Shown: positions 1 to 9,071 of the stretch, piece by piece
How positions within the stretch are numbered: position 1 is the stretch's first letter
How the letters are laid out: each line of letters opens with the position of its first letter
Program-made: the position numbers and the translations under genes
Source of the DNA: Thermocatellispora tengchongensis
GTDB lineage: Bacteria; Actinomycetota; Actinomycetes; Streptosporangiales; Streptosporangiaceae
Length of the DNA stretch: 64,000 nt
Direction: 5' to 3'
Assembly: GCF_014202315.1 (NCBI RefSeq)
Contig: NZ_JACHGN010000002.1
Location: 404,306-468,305 of the forward strand
Notes under the pieces: generated by a model
The model's database searches: none
The model's input: only the letters and a program-made list of their open reading frames with translations
What the model was told of the DNA's origin: nothing

Positions 1-136
1 CGCCTGGTTGCGGGGTTGGTGCTGGGTCCGGTTCGGGCTGGTGTCGTGCCCCGGTTGCGGGGCTGGTGCTGTGCCCACTTCGGGCCTGGTGCTGTTCCCG
101 GCTCAGGGCTGGTGTCATACCCCGATTCCGGGGGCC

Positions 137-170
137 GGTGCCGTCCCCGTGACGGTGCCGTCCCCGTGAC
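137..170. repeat. Two perfect 17-bp direct repeats
   Basis: GGTGCCGTCCCCGTGAC occurs at 137-153 and again directly adjacent at 154-170. It lies in a longer stretch (1-240) of diverged repeats of the same GGTGCTG/GGTGCCG flavour, so it is probably the youngest duplication in that array. Confidence 0.85.
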
Positions 171-482
171 GGAGGTGGTGCCGCGCCCGGTGCGGGGATG
201 CCGCGTTCCGATTCGGGGGGCCACTGCCGTCCGGTTTCGGGCTGATGCGGTGCCCCCGCGGGGCGATGTCGGACCTCAGCCCGCCCGGACCGCGCGGTGC
301 GGGCGCGGCCGTGCCGCGTGCGGCTGAGGCTTGCGCGATCTGCGGGGCTGAGGGCGGCCGGCGGTCCGGCGGTTCGGCGCCGGTTCAGGACGTGCACGTC
401 CCGCCCGCGGCGCACCGACTCGGCCGCATGTGGGCTGACGCCGTGGCGGGCGTGCGGCTGAGGTCTCGCCGTTGCGAGGGCT

Positions 483-552
483 GACGCTCGGGCTGTGCGG
501 GGCGGACGCTTGGGCTGTATGCGGGGCGGACGCTTGCGCTGTGTGCGGGGCT
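483..552. repeat. Three copies of a 22-26 bp tandem repeat
   Basis: Units begin GACGCTCGGGCTGTGCGGGG, GACGCTTGGGCTGTATGCGG and GACGCTTGCGCTGTGTGCGG. They differ by a few substitutions and a two-base length change. No coding role is visible. Confidence 0.75.
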
Positions 553-683
553 GATGTCGGTGCTGTTGAGGGCTCGGGTCGTGCTGCGCCCGCCGCTGAT
601 TCACGCATCTCGCTGGGTGTTGGTGTGTGCCTCCCAGTGTGTGGTGATGTCGCGCGCCCTGGCGCGTGCCCGATTCGCGCTGG

Positions 684-781
684 CGCCTGGTGCCTGCTGC
701 CTACCGCCTGCTGCGTGCCGCTTGCCGCCTGCTGCGTGCCGCCTGCTGCCTGCTGCCTGCCGTTTGCCGCCTGCCGTCTGC
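684..781. repeat. CCTGCTG/CCGCCTG heptamer-based minisatellite
   Basis: About 100 bases are built from short units such as CCTGCTG, CCGCCTG and CGTGCCG. The translated frames are Cys/Leu/Ala or Gln/Ala/Gly repeats, with no sign of selection for protein. The array ends about 110 bases before the chosen start of the EF-G paralogue and is part of its upstream region. Confidence 0.75.
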
Positions 782-893
782 GCGATACGGGATGGTCGTG
801 GAGCTCCATGCAGTGGTCGCCTGTGTCGGGTGTTCCTGCTCGTCAGAAGAAATCGCGCCGTCCTGTCCGGATTATCCAGAAAGGTCATGGACC

Positions 894-2963
894 GTGCGTA
901 CGCAATCGCACCACCGTCCCCCGAATGCCGGCCACCTCGGTGGCCCTCTGACCGCCGTACGGAACCTGGGCATCCTCGCCCATGTTGACGCCGGTAAGAC
1001 GACCGTCACCGAGCGCATCCTCTACATCACCGGTGCCACGTACAAGCGGGGCGAGGTGCACGAGGGTACGACCGTCACCGACTTCGACCCGCAGGAGCGT
1101 GATCGTGGCATCACCATTTTCGCCGCGGCGGTGAGCTGCGTCTGGGACGGTCATCGGATCAACCTGATCGACACGCCGGGACACGTCGACTTCTCCGACG
1201 AGGTGGAGCGGTCGCTGCGGGTCCTCGACGGGGCGGTCGCGGTGTTCGACGCCGTCGCGGGGGTCGAGCCGCAGAGTGAGTCGGTGTGGCGGCGCGCTGA
1301 TCGGCACGGGGTGCCGCGCATCGCGTTCGTCAACAAGCTCGACCGAGCCGGTGCCGATCTCGACACCGCGGTCGCCTCGATCCGCGACCGGCTGCGCGTG
1401 ACCCCGCTGGTGGTCCAGATGCCGATCGGGCGCGAGGGCTCCTTCACCGGCGTGGTGGACCTGCTGCGCATGCGCGCGCTGGTCTGGGCCGACGGGCGTG
1501 ACGGCGTCGAGGAGGGTCCGGTGCCCGAAGGGCTGCGTGAGGAGGCGGCGCGGCGCCGGCGGGCGCTGGAGGAGGTCGTGGCCGAACTGCACCCCCTCGC
1601 GTTGGAGGAGTACTGCGCGCGACCGGCCGTCGGCGCGGCCACGCTCGCCTCGGCGCTGCGCGACCTCACCCGTACGGGTGAGGGCGTGGTGGTGCTGTGC
1701 GGCTCGGCCTACCGCAACCGGGGCATCGAGCCGCTGCTGGACGCCGTCGTGGCCTACCTGCCCTCGCCGCTGGACGTGCCCGCCGTGCACGGCGCGTACG
1801 ACGGCGCGCGGGAGGAGCGTCCCGCCGACCCGGCGGCGCCGCTGGCCGCGCTGGTGTTCAAGGTGACCTCGGCCGCCACCGGCAGGCTCACCTACCTGCG
1901 CCTGTACTCGGGAACGATGCGGAAGGGAGACACGGTGCTCGACGCGGGCGCCCGGCGTACCGAGCGGATCGCGCGCATCCTGCGCGTGCAGGCCGACCGG
2001 CACACCGAGGTCGAGAACGCGGTGGCCGGCGACATCGTCGCCGTCGCCGGGCCCAAGGCCGCGCGCGCCGGTGCCACGCTGTGCGCCCCCGGGGCGCCGC
2101 TGGTGCTGGAACCGCCGAGTGCGGCCGACCCGGTGGTCTCCGTCGCGGTCGAGCCGCGCCGGAGCACCGACGCCGACCGGCTGGCCGCCGTCCTGGCGAG
2201 ACTGGCCGAGGAGGACCCCTCGCTCGTCGTACGCACCGACCCCGAGACCGGCCAGACGCTGCTGTCGGGGATGGGCGAGCTGCATCTGGAGGTCGCGGTG
2301 GAGAAGATCCGCCGTGATCACGGGCTGGAGCTCGGCGTCGGCCGCCCGCGGGTGGCGCACCGCGAGACCGTCGTGCGCGGGGTGGCCGGCCTGCTGTACC
2401 GGCACGTCAAGCAGGACGGGGGCGCCGGCCAGTACGCCCACGTCGTCCTCGATGTGGAGCCGCTGGAGGAGGCGCGGGGCTTCGAGTTCCGCTCGACGGT
2501 CGTGGGCGGGCGGGTGCCCCGGGAGTACGTCCGCGCGGTGGAGGACGGATGCCGGGACGCCCTGGCCGAGGGCCCGCTGGGCGGTCACCCCGTGACCGGC
2601 CTGCGGGTCACGCTCACCGACGGGGCCACCCACCCCAAGGACTCCTCGGAGCTCGCCTTCCGCACCGCCGGGCGGCTCGCGCTCCGCGAGGCCCTGCGCG
2701 CCTGCGCCATGGTGCTGCTGGAGCCGGTGGCCGAGGTCACGATCACCGTCCCCGACGACGCGGTGGGCGGCGTGCTCGGCGACCTGGCGGCCCGCCGCGG
2801 CCGGGTCACCGGCTCGACCACCCGCGCCGGCGCGGCGGTGGTCACCGCGACGGTGCCGCTGGCCGAGCTGTTCGGCTACGCGACCCGGCTGCGCAGCCGT
2901 ACCCAGGGCAGGGGCGCCTTCACCAGCCGCCCGGCCGGCTACGCCCCGGTCCCCGCCCGCTGA
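894..2963 (+). CDS. Elongation factor G paralogue (EF-G-like translational GTPase)
   Basis: A translational GTPase of 689 residues, the usual EF-G length. Family members use GTP hydrolysis on the ribosome, either for translocation or as paralogues with altered roles such as recycling or ribosome protection. G-domain motifs are clear: AHVDAGKTT near residue 29, DTPGHVDF, and NKLDRAG for guanine recognition. Domain III contains LLSGMGELHLEV. Domain IV/V contains VGGRVPREYV, LLEPVAEVTI, the LGDLAARRGRV segment and a terminal GYATRLRSRTQGRG. The frame is open much further upstream, but that part is repeat-derived. I chose GTG at 894 because AGAAAGG (878-884) precedes it at good spacing and the conserved protein begins about 20 residues later. 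No rpsL, rpsG or tuf is nearby, so this is probably the second, non-operonic EF-G of actinomycetes. A TetM-like protection role is less likely but not excluded. Confidence 0.93.
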   Translation: MRTQSHHRPPNAGHLGGPLTAVRNLGILAHVDAGKTTVTERILYITGATYKRGEVHEGTTVTDFDPQERDRGITIFAAAVSCVWDGHRINLIDTPGHVDFSDEVERSLRVLDGAVAVFDAVAGVEPQSESVWRRADRHGVPRIAFVNKLDRAGADLDTAVASIRDRLRVTPLVVQMPIGREGSFTGVVDLLRMRALVWADGRDGVEEGPVPEGLREEAARRRRALEEVVAELHPLALEEYCARPAVGAATLASALRDLTRTGEGVVVLCGSAYRNRGIEPLLDAVVAYLPSPLDVPAVHGAYDGAREERPADPAAPLAALVFKVTSAATGRLTYLRLYSGTMRKGDTVLDAGARRTERIARILRVQADRHTEVENAVAGDIVAVAGPKAARAGATLCAPGAPLVLEPPSAADPVVSVAVEPRRSTDADRLAAVLARLAEEDPSLVVRTDPETGQTLLSGMGELHLEVAVEKIRRDHGLELGVGRPRVAHRETVVRGVAGLLYRHVKQDGGAGQYAHVVLDVEPLEEARGFEFRSTVVGGRVPREYVRAVEDGCRDALAEGPLGGHPVTGLRVTLTDGATHPKDSSELAFRTAGRLALREALRACAMVLLEPVAEVTITVPDDAVGGVLGDLAARRGRVTGSTTRAGAAVVTATVPLAELFGYATRLRSRTQGRGAFTSRPAGYAPVPAR

Positions 2964-2970
2964 CCGGAAC

Positions 2971-3006
2971 GGCCGCATCGCCCCCTGGTGACGGGGCGAT
3001 GCGGCC
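2971..3006 (+). terminator. Intrinsic-type terminator hairpin after the EF-G paralogue
   Basis: Perfect 14-bp inverted repeat: GGCCGCATCGCCCC at 2971-2984 and GGGGCGATGCGGCC at 2993-3006, with the 8-base loop CTGGTGAC. It begins 7 bases after the stop codon. There is no U-run, as is common in high-GC actinomycetes. Confidence 0.85.
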
Positions 3007-3191
3007 CCATCCGCTCCTGGGGAAAGCGGACACGGGGTCGCGATGCGGGGTGCCGGGAAAAACTGCCTCGGCTGTATTTGCACAGGTCACTTTATTTTCT
3101 TCTGATTTCGTCGAACCGAGACCGTCGAAACGCAGTCTCTCCAGATAACCCTCCGGCGCGGCCGGAGGGCATCGAGAAACGGGAGAGATTC

Positions 3192-3572
3192 ATGCCGCTG
3201 AAGAAGACCGCCACCGTCGCCCTGGCCGCCGTCGCCGCGGGTGTGCTGTTGTCCACCACCGCCTCCGCGTTCGCGAACACCCCGGCGGCGGCGCCGGGCG
3301 TCGCGGCCTCGGGCACGACGGAGGCGTCCACGCTGCCCCGGGGCTACCAGATCGTCACACTGCCCAACAAGAACGTGCCCAACTTCAAGCGCCGCACGGT
3401 CTGGTGCCCGCCGCACAAGCACGTCATCGGCGGGGGCGCCGAGGCGCAGGGGCCCGAGGCCGTCCTCGTCGGCTCGTTCCCCACCAGCGACGGCCGCGGC
3501 TGGATCGCCCTCGGCCGCCAGACGAACCGCGACGACGTCGGCATCAGCGTGTACGCCATCTGCGCCTACTGA
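3192..3572 (+). CDS. Small secreted protein of unknown function
   Basis: A 126-residue protein with a signal peptide (basic MPLKKT, a hydrophobic Ala/Val/Leu stretch, then a likely cut after ASAFA near residue 30). The mature part contains two cysteines (VWCPPHK and VYAICAY), which could form one disulfide. It also has the glycine-rich segment VIGGGAEAQGP and a tryptophan-containing GRGWIALGRQ. It looks like a small beta-rich exported protein, but I do not recognise a named family. AGGAG-like bases (GGGAGAG, 3181-3187) precede the ATG. The leader at about 3070-3110 is unusually AT-rich for this window. Single gene, separated from EF-G by a terminator. Confidence 0.8.
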   Translation: MPLKKTATVALAAVAAGVLLSTTASAFANTPAAAPGVAASGTTEASTLPRGYQIVTLPNKNVPNFKRRTVWCPPHKHVIGGGAEAQGPEAVLVGSFPTSDGRGWIALGRQTNRDDVGISVYAICAY

Positions 3573-5238
3573 CCCCTCATCCGGTTATCCGGCCGGGTAT
3601 TCTCGGAATCACCGCCCGTATTCCAGGCCGTGGGTCAGGTCGCGTGTGTGGAAATGCGGCTTTCAATGGCAGCGTCTTTTTGCGTGCGGTGAGCGCGCGC
3701 CGGCCAGGGGAAATGCCCCCGATGGGGAATGCCTGGCCTTTGGACGGCTTTTCGCGATGGGCCGGGGTCTCCGATGTTCGGGACGGCGTGCGGCGTGCTG
3801 TGGTGTGCGCATGGAGCCGTGTGCGGGGCGATCGTGCCGAACGGCCCGCACGACGCGGCGCCTCCCGTGCCGCTGCCGGCCGCGACGCCCTCCACCAGCT
3901 CGCCGAGCAGGCGGGGCGGCGAGCCCGGCCACGGCGGTCAGGCCGTTTAGGGCCAAGGCGGTGGCGACGGCGCCGGGGTAGCGCAGGGTCAGCCGCTGTG
4001 CTGAGCCGGGCCCCGGACTCCTCACGCACCTGCGGGCAGGCGTTGAGCACGGCAGGGTGGCCGCCCATGCGTCCCGTGCGGTCCGCCGCGAGCGTCACAC
4101 AGGCACGGCATCAGGCCGCTGGTGCGTCTCGGGCGGCGCGCGTATGGCGCCGCTGGGTTCCGTTCCGCCCATCCGCGAACGCACCAAGCCGCCAGGGGGG
4201 AGGTGCGAACCCGCGTCTTCGCATCCCATCCCATGCGGGACAGCGAGTGCACGGCGACGGCCCTCCGGGTCATGCCGTGGGTGAGTGTGGGGGCGGTGGT
4301 TGGTGCGGCCGTGTCGTGGGTGCGGGTGGTGTCGGTGCCGGGTCCCGCTCTCGACCCCGCCCTGCGCGTACGCCCGGTGTGCGCTAGCCGCACCTCGCCA
4401 GGTCCTCGGAGATGTTGATCCTGGTCAACGGTGCCCCGTGGCCCGTGCACGAGGTCCGCGCCGCCCGCCACCGGCTGCGCAACCTCGATGCCTCAACGTC
4501 CGGCACTGCGAGCTCGAAGCGGTCACCGACGACGGATGTCGTGGGTGGGTGTGGTGGCGGGGCGCCGGCCTCCTGTCCTGGGTGAGGCTGGTGGCGGCGG
4601 CACTGGGGTCGTGCCGTGGGTGACCTTGGTGGTGGCGGTTGGCGCGGCGTGTCGTGGGTGTGTGGTGGCACAGGCGGTGGGTCGTGCCGTGGCGATCGTG
4701 GTGGCGACGGTTCGTAGGGCGTGCCGCGGGTTTGTGCGGTGCCGGCGGTTTGTGGTCTGCGGTGGTGGCGCCGATCGCCGGGGGCGCGTGCAGGCTAGTG
4801 CGGCGGTGACGGGCGCCGGGTCGGGCCGCGAGTGAGCGTGACGCGTGGCGCTGCCACGTGGCCACAGCGAATGTCGCGCCATTCGGCGCGTCACCTTCGG
4901 CCCGCATATCCGTGCCTGGGCTCGCGTGTCGGCGGGAGTGCGCGGGGGCGTCGTTGCGGCGCACTGGGCGTGTCCGTTGCCTGTGCTCGCGGGCGTGTGG
5001 CGTGTGCGAGGGCGGCGGATGCGTCGCGTGCTGGTCGCGGGAGATCACGCACGCACCTGGTGGGACCTGAGGGGCGTCGGGCGAACGGGTGGAGCGGTGA
5101 GCGCGGTCGTTTGCGCGGCGAAGTACAGGCTGCTGTACCTCGGGTGTCGCGTTGGCGGGATCGTCGCGCGACGTGATCGTTCGTAGCTTCGACGCCATGG
5201 CCGATGAGCTTCCGAATCGAGCGAGTGAGGAGCGCGTC
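3573..5238. other. 1.7 kb region without a supportable gene
   Basis: Every frame is either a shadow or low-complexity. Two G/T-rich stretches (about 4270-4345 and 4530-4770) are made of GTGGGTG/GGTGGCGG-like runs, so one strand is strongly G-rich. Some pieces look like remnants of coding sequence. On the minus strand between 3780 and 4000 a protein-like stretch appears to continue across a frame change near 3915. On the plus strand a short frame opens with ATG at 4412. None has a complete domain, so I call no gene. Bases 5150-5238 contain the probable leader of the following ABC genes. Confidence 0.5.
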
Positions 5239-5442
5239 ATGCCTGAGGCGGCGGCGCGGGGGACTGCGCAGGGGGCGCTGTTGCGGCCGGTGTTGTGGTC
5301 GTTGCTGGTGCTCAGTGGGGCGGTGAACACGGTGGTCTCGGCCGCGGACGTCAACGTGGTCGTGAGCGTCCTGTTCGGGCTGGCCACGGTGGGGTGCGCG
5401 GCCGGGCTGATCGTGCATCACTACCGGTTCCGCCGCCGATGA
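5239..5442 (+). CDS. Small two-helix membrane protein linked to an ABC ATPase
   Basis: A 67-residue protein with two hydrophobic segments (around residues 17-33 and 38-56) and a basic tail ending HHYRFRRR, so it is probably an inner-membrane hairpin. GTGAGGAG at 5225-5232 lies six bases before the ATG at 5239. An alternative in-frame ATG at 5197 would add 14 residues. The stop overlaps the start of the ATPase gene (ATGA), so the two are translationally coupled. It may be a membrane anchor or regulator for the ATPase; no family is recognised. Confidence 0.75.
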   Translation: MPEAAARGTAQGALLRPVLWSLLVLSGAVNTVVSAADVNVVVSVLFGLATVGCAAGLIVHHYRFRRR

Positions 5443-6170
5443 GCGTGCCGGGGGCGGCGGCCGTGGTGCTGGAGCGGGTGACCAAGGTGTACCCGGGCGG
5501 CGTGCGGGCGTTGGACGAGGTGTCCCTGACCGTTGAGCGGGAGGCGTTCGTCGCGGTGGTGGGGCCCTCGGGGGCGGGGAAGAGCACGCTGATGCAGTGT
5601 GCGGCGGGGCTGGACGTGCCCACCAGCGGGAGGGTGTTCGTCGACGGGGTCGAGATCGGCGGGCTGGACGAGGTCTGGCGTACCGAGGTGCGGCGGCAGC
5701 GGGTCGGGTTCGTGTTCCAGGCGTACAACCTGGTGCCGTCGCTCAGTGTCGTGGAGAACATCACGTTGCCGTTGCGGCTGGCGGGGCGGGTGCCGGATCG
5801 GGCGTGGCTGCGGACGCTGGTCGAGCGGGTCGGGCTGGCCGGGCGGCTGGGGTACCGGCCGGGGGAGTTGTCCGGCGGTGAGCAGCAGCGGGCGGCCATC
5901 GCCAGGGCGCTGGTGACCAGGCCCGCGGTGGTGTTCGCCGACGAGCCCACCGCGGCGCTGGACCTGCGTACCGCGCAGGATGTGCTCGGCCTGCTCCGCG
6001 ACCTGGTGGGCGAGTTCGGGCAGACGTTGGTGATGGTGACCCACGATCCGGCCGCCGCCGCGCGGGCGGACCTGGCCCTGGTCCTGGCGGACGGGCGGAT
6101 CGTGGACGCGGTGGAGTCGCCCACCGCGGTGGGGCTGGCGCAGCGGCTCGCCGACCTGGAGGCCGAGTAG
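5439..6170 (+). CDS. ABC transporter ATP-binding protein, MacB/LolD-like
   Basis: A 243-residue ATPase with Walker A GPSGAGKST (42-50), Q-loop FVFQAYNLVPSLSV, signature LSGGEQQR (144-151), Walker B VVFADEP (164-170) and the switch histidine in MVTHD. The sequence around YNLVPSLSVVEN is typical of the MacB/LolD/FtsE group, which works with FtsX-type permeases at the membrane. It overlaps the preceding small membrane protein gene by four bases. The next gene is on the opposite strand, so the large permease normally encoded immediately downstream is missing. Its partner may be elsewhere, or the 67-residue protein may be the only linked subunit. Confidence 0.92.
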   Translation: MSVPGAAAVVLERVTKVYPGGVRALDEVSLTVEREAFVAVVGPSGAGKSTLMQCAAGLDVPTSGRVFVDGVEIGGLDEVWRTEVRRQRVGFVFQAYNLVPSLSVVENITLPLRLAGRVPDRAWLRTLVERVGLAGRLGYRPGELSGGEQQRAAIARALVTRPAVVFADEPTAALDLRTAQDVLGLLRDLVGEFGQTLVMVTHDPAAAARADLALVLADGRIVDAVESPTAVGLAQRLADLEAE

Positions 6171-6255
6171 CCGGATGCCGTACCTCCGCTGCCGGGCCGC
6201 CCGGTCCTGCTGCCGGTGCGCACACTCCCCGCGTATGCGCGTCCGGTGAGCAGGG

Positions 6256-7140
6256 CTAGCCCCGGGCGCTCGCGGCCGGGGCCGGGAGCAGGCCGTGCCG
6301 CCGCGCCCAGGCGGTGATGGCCGAGGCGATCTCCTCGGGCCGGTCCTCCGGCGCGTGGTGGCCCGCGGGGCCGCAGTGCTCGGTCTCCAGGGCGGCGATG
6401 TTGGCGGCGCACCAGGCCGCGGTGTCCTCCTTGATGAGCAGGGTGGGGGAGGAGTCGAAGGTGAGCAGCAGCTTGGGCACCGTGTCGCTGCCCGCCAGCC
6501 AGTCGCCGTACCGTTCGACCCGCTCGGCCACGTCGGCGGGCTCGCCGTCGAGCGGCAGCGAGCGGGCCCATTCCAGCAGCGGGCGGCGGCTGTCGCGGTC
6601 CTGGTACGGCGCGAGGTACGGCCGCATCTCCTCCTCGCCGAGCGGTGTCAGCACGCCGCCGGTGAACGCGGTCTCGATCAGGAAGTTCCCGTCGAGGGCC
6701 AGTGCCTCGCCCTGCGGGCCGCGGATGAGTTCCGCCCGCGAGCGCGGCCCCTCGCCCAGCTCGCCCCAGGACATCCCGCGCACGATGGTCTCGAAGAAGG
6801 CCACGCCCCGCACCCGGCTGGGGTGCCGCGCCGCCCAGTCGAAGGCGAGCGACCCGCCCCAGTCGTGGCCGACGAGCACCACGTCGCGCAGGTCCAGCCG
6901 GTCGAACCAGGCGTCCAGGTAGCGGGCGTGGTCGGCGAACCGGTACGGCAGGTCCGGCCTGCCCGAGCGTCCCATGCCGATCAGATCGGGCGCGAGCAGG
7001 CGGGCCGGCCCGGCGATGCCGGGCAGCACCTTGCGCCACAGGTGGGAGGAGGCGGGGTTGCCGTGCAGGAACACGAAGGGGACCCCGTCGCCGGACTCCT
7101 CGTAGTACATGGGCGAGCCGAGCACGTCGATCACGGGCAT
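6256..7140 (-). CDS. Haloalkane dehalogenase-like alpha/beta hydrolase
   Basis: A 294-residue alpha/beta hydrolase closely resembling haloalkane dehalogenases, which cut carbon-halogen bonds hydrolytically. Expected residues are present: oxyanion/halide segment HGNPAS (N28), nucleophile motif GHDWGG (D93, halide-binding W94), a catalytic acid E117 in AFFETIV, and a base His at 261 or 262 in GHHAPEDRP. PDLIGMGRSG is also typical. The ATG at 7140 is preceded by AGAAGG. The gene stands alone on its strand, with a striking array of operators directly upstream (7155-7212). It could act on an epoxide or another ester-like substrate, but the Asn/Trp halide pair favours dehalogenase chemistry. Confidence 0.85.
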   Translation of the reverse strand: MPVIDVLGSPMYYEESGDGVPFVFLHGNPASSHLWRKVLPGIAGPARLLAPDLIGMGRSGRPDLPYRFADHARYLDAWFDRLDLRDVVLVGHDWGGSLAFDWAARHPSRVRGVAFFETIVRGMSWGELGEGPRSRAELIRGPQGEALALDGNFLIETAFTGGVLTPLGEEEMRPYLAPYQDRDSRRPLLEWARSLPLDGEPADVAERVERYGDWLAGSDTVPKLLLTFDSSPTLLIKEDTAAWCAANIAALETEHCGPAGHHAPEDRPEEIASAITAWARRHGLLPAPAASARG

Positions 7141-7154
7141 TGGCCTTCTCCGAT

Positions 7155-7212
7155 CGTTGGCGTCACTAACGTTGGTTGCGCCAACGAATTTAGTTCGTTG
7201 GTCGGGCCAACG
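7155..7212. promoter_or_regulatory. Three stacked CGTTGG-N5-CCAACG operators
   Basis: Two perfect 17-bp palindromes of form CGTTGG-N5-CCAACG lie at 7170-7186 and 7196-7212. A third with one mismatch (CGTTGG-N5-CTAACG) lies at 7155-7171 and shares two bases with the first. They sit 15-72 bases upstream of the dehalogenase-like gene, where a repressor would block its promoter. The size and symmetry suit a TetR-family dimer. No regulator gene lies next to them. Confidence 0.85.
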
Positions 7213-7313
7213 CAAGCGTGCTGCCGGGCCCGATGTCCCGGATATTCGATGGATCAGGGTTTCGGCGGGCCCGTATGGTGATCCGATCGGGGTCACGCGG
7301 GGGGGAGCGGATC

Positions 7314-9071
7314 ATGCGTGTGCACTATCCCCGTACGCCGCATCTGCCATGGTCTCCGGGGGCGACGGCGGACGACGTGCGGGCCGGTGACCTGTCCGGA
7401 ATGCGGGGGCGGGAGGTCGTGGTCACCGAGAAGCTGGACGGGGAGAACACCACCCTGTACCACGACGGCATGCACGCGCGGTCGCTGGACTCGGGGCATC
7501 ACCCGTCGCGGGCGTGGGTGAAAGGGCTGCAGGGGCGGATCGGGGCGGCGATCCCGCCCGGGTGGCGGGTGTGCGGGGAGAACGTGTACGCCCGGCACTC
7601 CATCGCGTACCAGGAGCTGGAGAGCTGGTTCTACGGGTTCTCGGTCTGGGACGGCGATCACTGCCTCGACTGGGACCGCACCGTGCGCTTCCTGCGCGGG
7701 CTGGGGGTGCCGGTGCCACCGGTGTTGTGGCGCGGGGTCTTCGACGAGCGGGCGCTGCGCGCGCTGAGGCTGGACACCACGCGGCAGGAGGGGTACGTCG
7801 TGCGTACGGTCGCGGGGTTCGGGCGCGAGGAGTTCGCCGGGCGGGTCGCCAAGTGGGTGCGGCCCGATCACGTCCAGACCGGCACCCACTGGATGCACGC
7901 CGCCGTCGTGGAGAACGGGCTGGGCCCGGCCGCGGCGCTGTGGGCGGTCCGCTCCGGGGCCGCCGCCGACGTGCCGGCGCTGCTGGCCGCGGTGGGCGCC
8001 GAGAAGGAGCCCGAGGAGCCCGCCGAGGACGTGAAGGCGGTCGTGGCGGAGGCGTCGGCCGGGCTCGACGTGCTGGGCCGTACCGGGGACGCGCGGCTGT
8101 CGGGCGTGCTGGCGGCGCTGCTGCACCGGGCGCGGCGGCCCTGGCTGATGGCCCGGCTGGCGGGACCGCTGGGCGTGCCGCAGGCGCGGCGCGTCGCCGA
8201 CCTGGCCGGGCTGCACGCCGCCCTGCACCGGCCCCATCCGGACGAGGACCGCCGGGCCGGCCTGGTACGCATGTCGTTCGCCGCCGACCTGGGCGTGCTG
8301 CACGCGGTGGCGCGGGCCGTGCTCGCGGGACGCGGCGGCGAGGAGGCCGCCGAGGCGCGCGAGCAGGTCGAGTGGTCCGCGCTGCACGCCGAGGACGCCG
8401 GGCTGCTCGGGCCGGAGCCGCTGGAACCGCTGCGGGCCGGGCTGCGTGAGGCGCTGGCCGGTCTCGCCCCGGAGGCGGCCGACCGGTGCTGGGCGGAGGC
8501 CCGCGACGCGTACGCCAGAGGACGGATCGCCACCGCCGAGGAGGCCGTCGCGGCGTGCTGGCGGTGGCGGTCCGGGGCGTTCCCCCGGCTGGTGCACCTG
8601 ACCGGGCCGTCCGGAAGCGGCAAGAGCTCCTTCGCCGCGGGCCTGCCCGGGATCGACGTGGTCGTCTCCCTCGACGACCTGCGCGAGGCCCGGGGGTCGC
8701 GGGCCGGCCAGCGGGACAACCAGGAGGTGCTGGGCGAGGGCCTGGACCGGCTCGACGCCGCGCTGGCCGGCGGCGGCACCGTGGTGTGGGACGCCACCTC
8801 GCTCAACCGGCACCAGCGCTCGCTGGTGCACGCCGTGGCGCGCCGCCGCGACGCCCTGGTCACCCACGCGGTCACGGTGGTGGAGGAGGACGAGCTGCAC
8901 CGTCGCAACGCCACGCGGGCGCACCCGGTGCCGCCGCACGTGCTCACCGCCCAGCTTCACCGGTTCGTCCCGCCCTATCCCGGCGAGGCGCACCGCACCT
9001 GGTACGTCGGCCCTTCCGGCGGGGTGGACGACGTGGACGGCGTTCTGGACGATGACGGGCAGGGGGCGTGA
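7314..9071 (+). CDS. RNA ligase-polynucleotide kinase fusion protein
   Basis: A 585-residue two-enzyme fusion. Residues about 30-200 are an ATP-dependent RNA ligase domain with nucleotidyltransferase motif I TEKLDGEN (adenylated Lys40), motif III-like FYGFSVWD (106-113), motif IV EGYVVR (159-164) and motif V AKWVR (Lys180). A helical region (about 205-415) follows. Residues 425-585 are a P-loop kinase with GPSGSGKSS (431-439) and a VVWDAT segment, like the 5'-kinase of T4 Pnkp-type enzymes. Together they would phosphorylate a 5'-OH RNA end and seal it. No phosphatase domain is visible here; 3'-end processing probably comes from the next gene. ATG 7314 follows a GGGGGGAG site (7300-7307). The stop overlaps the next start by one base (TGATG), so the two proteins are probably made together. 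Confidence 0.88.
   Translation: MRVHYPRTPHLPWSPGATADDVRAGDLSGMRGREVVVTEKLDGENTTLYHDGMHARSLDSGHHPSRAWVKGLQGRIGAAIPPGWRVCGENVYARHSIAYQELESWFYGFSVWDGDHCLDWDRTVRFLRGLGVPVPPVLWRGVFDERALRALRLDTTRQEGYVVRTVAGFGREEFAGRVAKWVRPDHVQTGTHWMHAAVVENGLGPAAALWAVRSGAAADVPALLAAVGAEKEPEEPAEDVKAVVAEASAGLDVLGRTGDARLSGVLAALLHRARRPWLMARLAGPLGVPQARRVADLAGLHAALHRPHPDEDRRAGLVRMSFAADLGVLHAVARAVLAGRGGEEAAEAREQVEWSALHAEDAGLLGPEPLEPLRAGLREALAGLAPEAADRCWAEARDAYARGRIATAEEAVAACWRWRSGAFPRLVHLTGPSGSGKSSFAAGLPGIDVVVSLDDLREARGSRAGQRDNQEVLGEGLDRLDAALAGGGTVVWDATSLNRHQRSLVHAVARRRDALVTHAVTVVEEDELHRRNATRAHPVPPHVLTAQLHRFVPPYPGEAHRTWYVGPSGGVDDVDGVLDDDGQGA

Larger units (their letters stand above)
1..893. other. Repeat-rich region without a convincing gene
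   Basis: No reading frame here has a plausible protein. Every long frame is made of low-complexity Ala, Arg, Cys and Pro translated from short repeats. The first 240 bases are degenerate copies of a GGGCTGGTGCTG-like unit, and three better-defined arrays follow (annotated separately). The last 30 bases carry the ribosome binding site of the EF-G paralogue. The region could hold a long leader or promoter for that gene, but I see no clear -35/-10 pair. Confidence 0.6.

Noticed and set aside
684-781. Possible CRISPR array
   Set aside because: The units are only 7-14 bases and contiguous, without spacers; no cas genes are present.
666-893. N-terminal extension of the EF-G paralogue
   Set aside because: The 76 extra residues are translated from a minisatellite. 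A good ribosome binding site lies directly before GTG 894.
3577-4098. 173-codon minus-strand frame as a real protein
   Set aside because: It has Arg-rich composition and no start signal, and the protein-like part appears to change frame, so it is at best a remnant.
4412-4600. Short plus-strand frame starting with ATG 4412
   Set aside because: The first 25 residues look plausible, but it runs into a G/T repeat and ends; no ribosome binding site.
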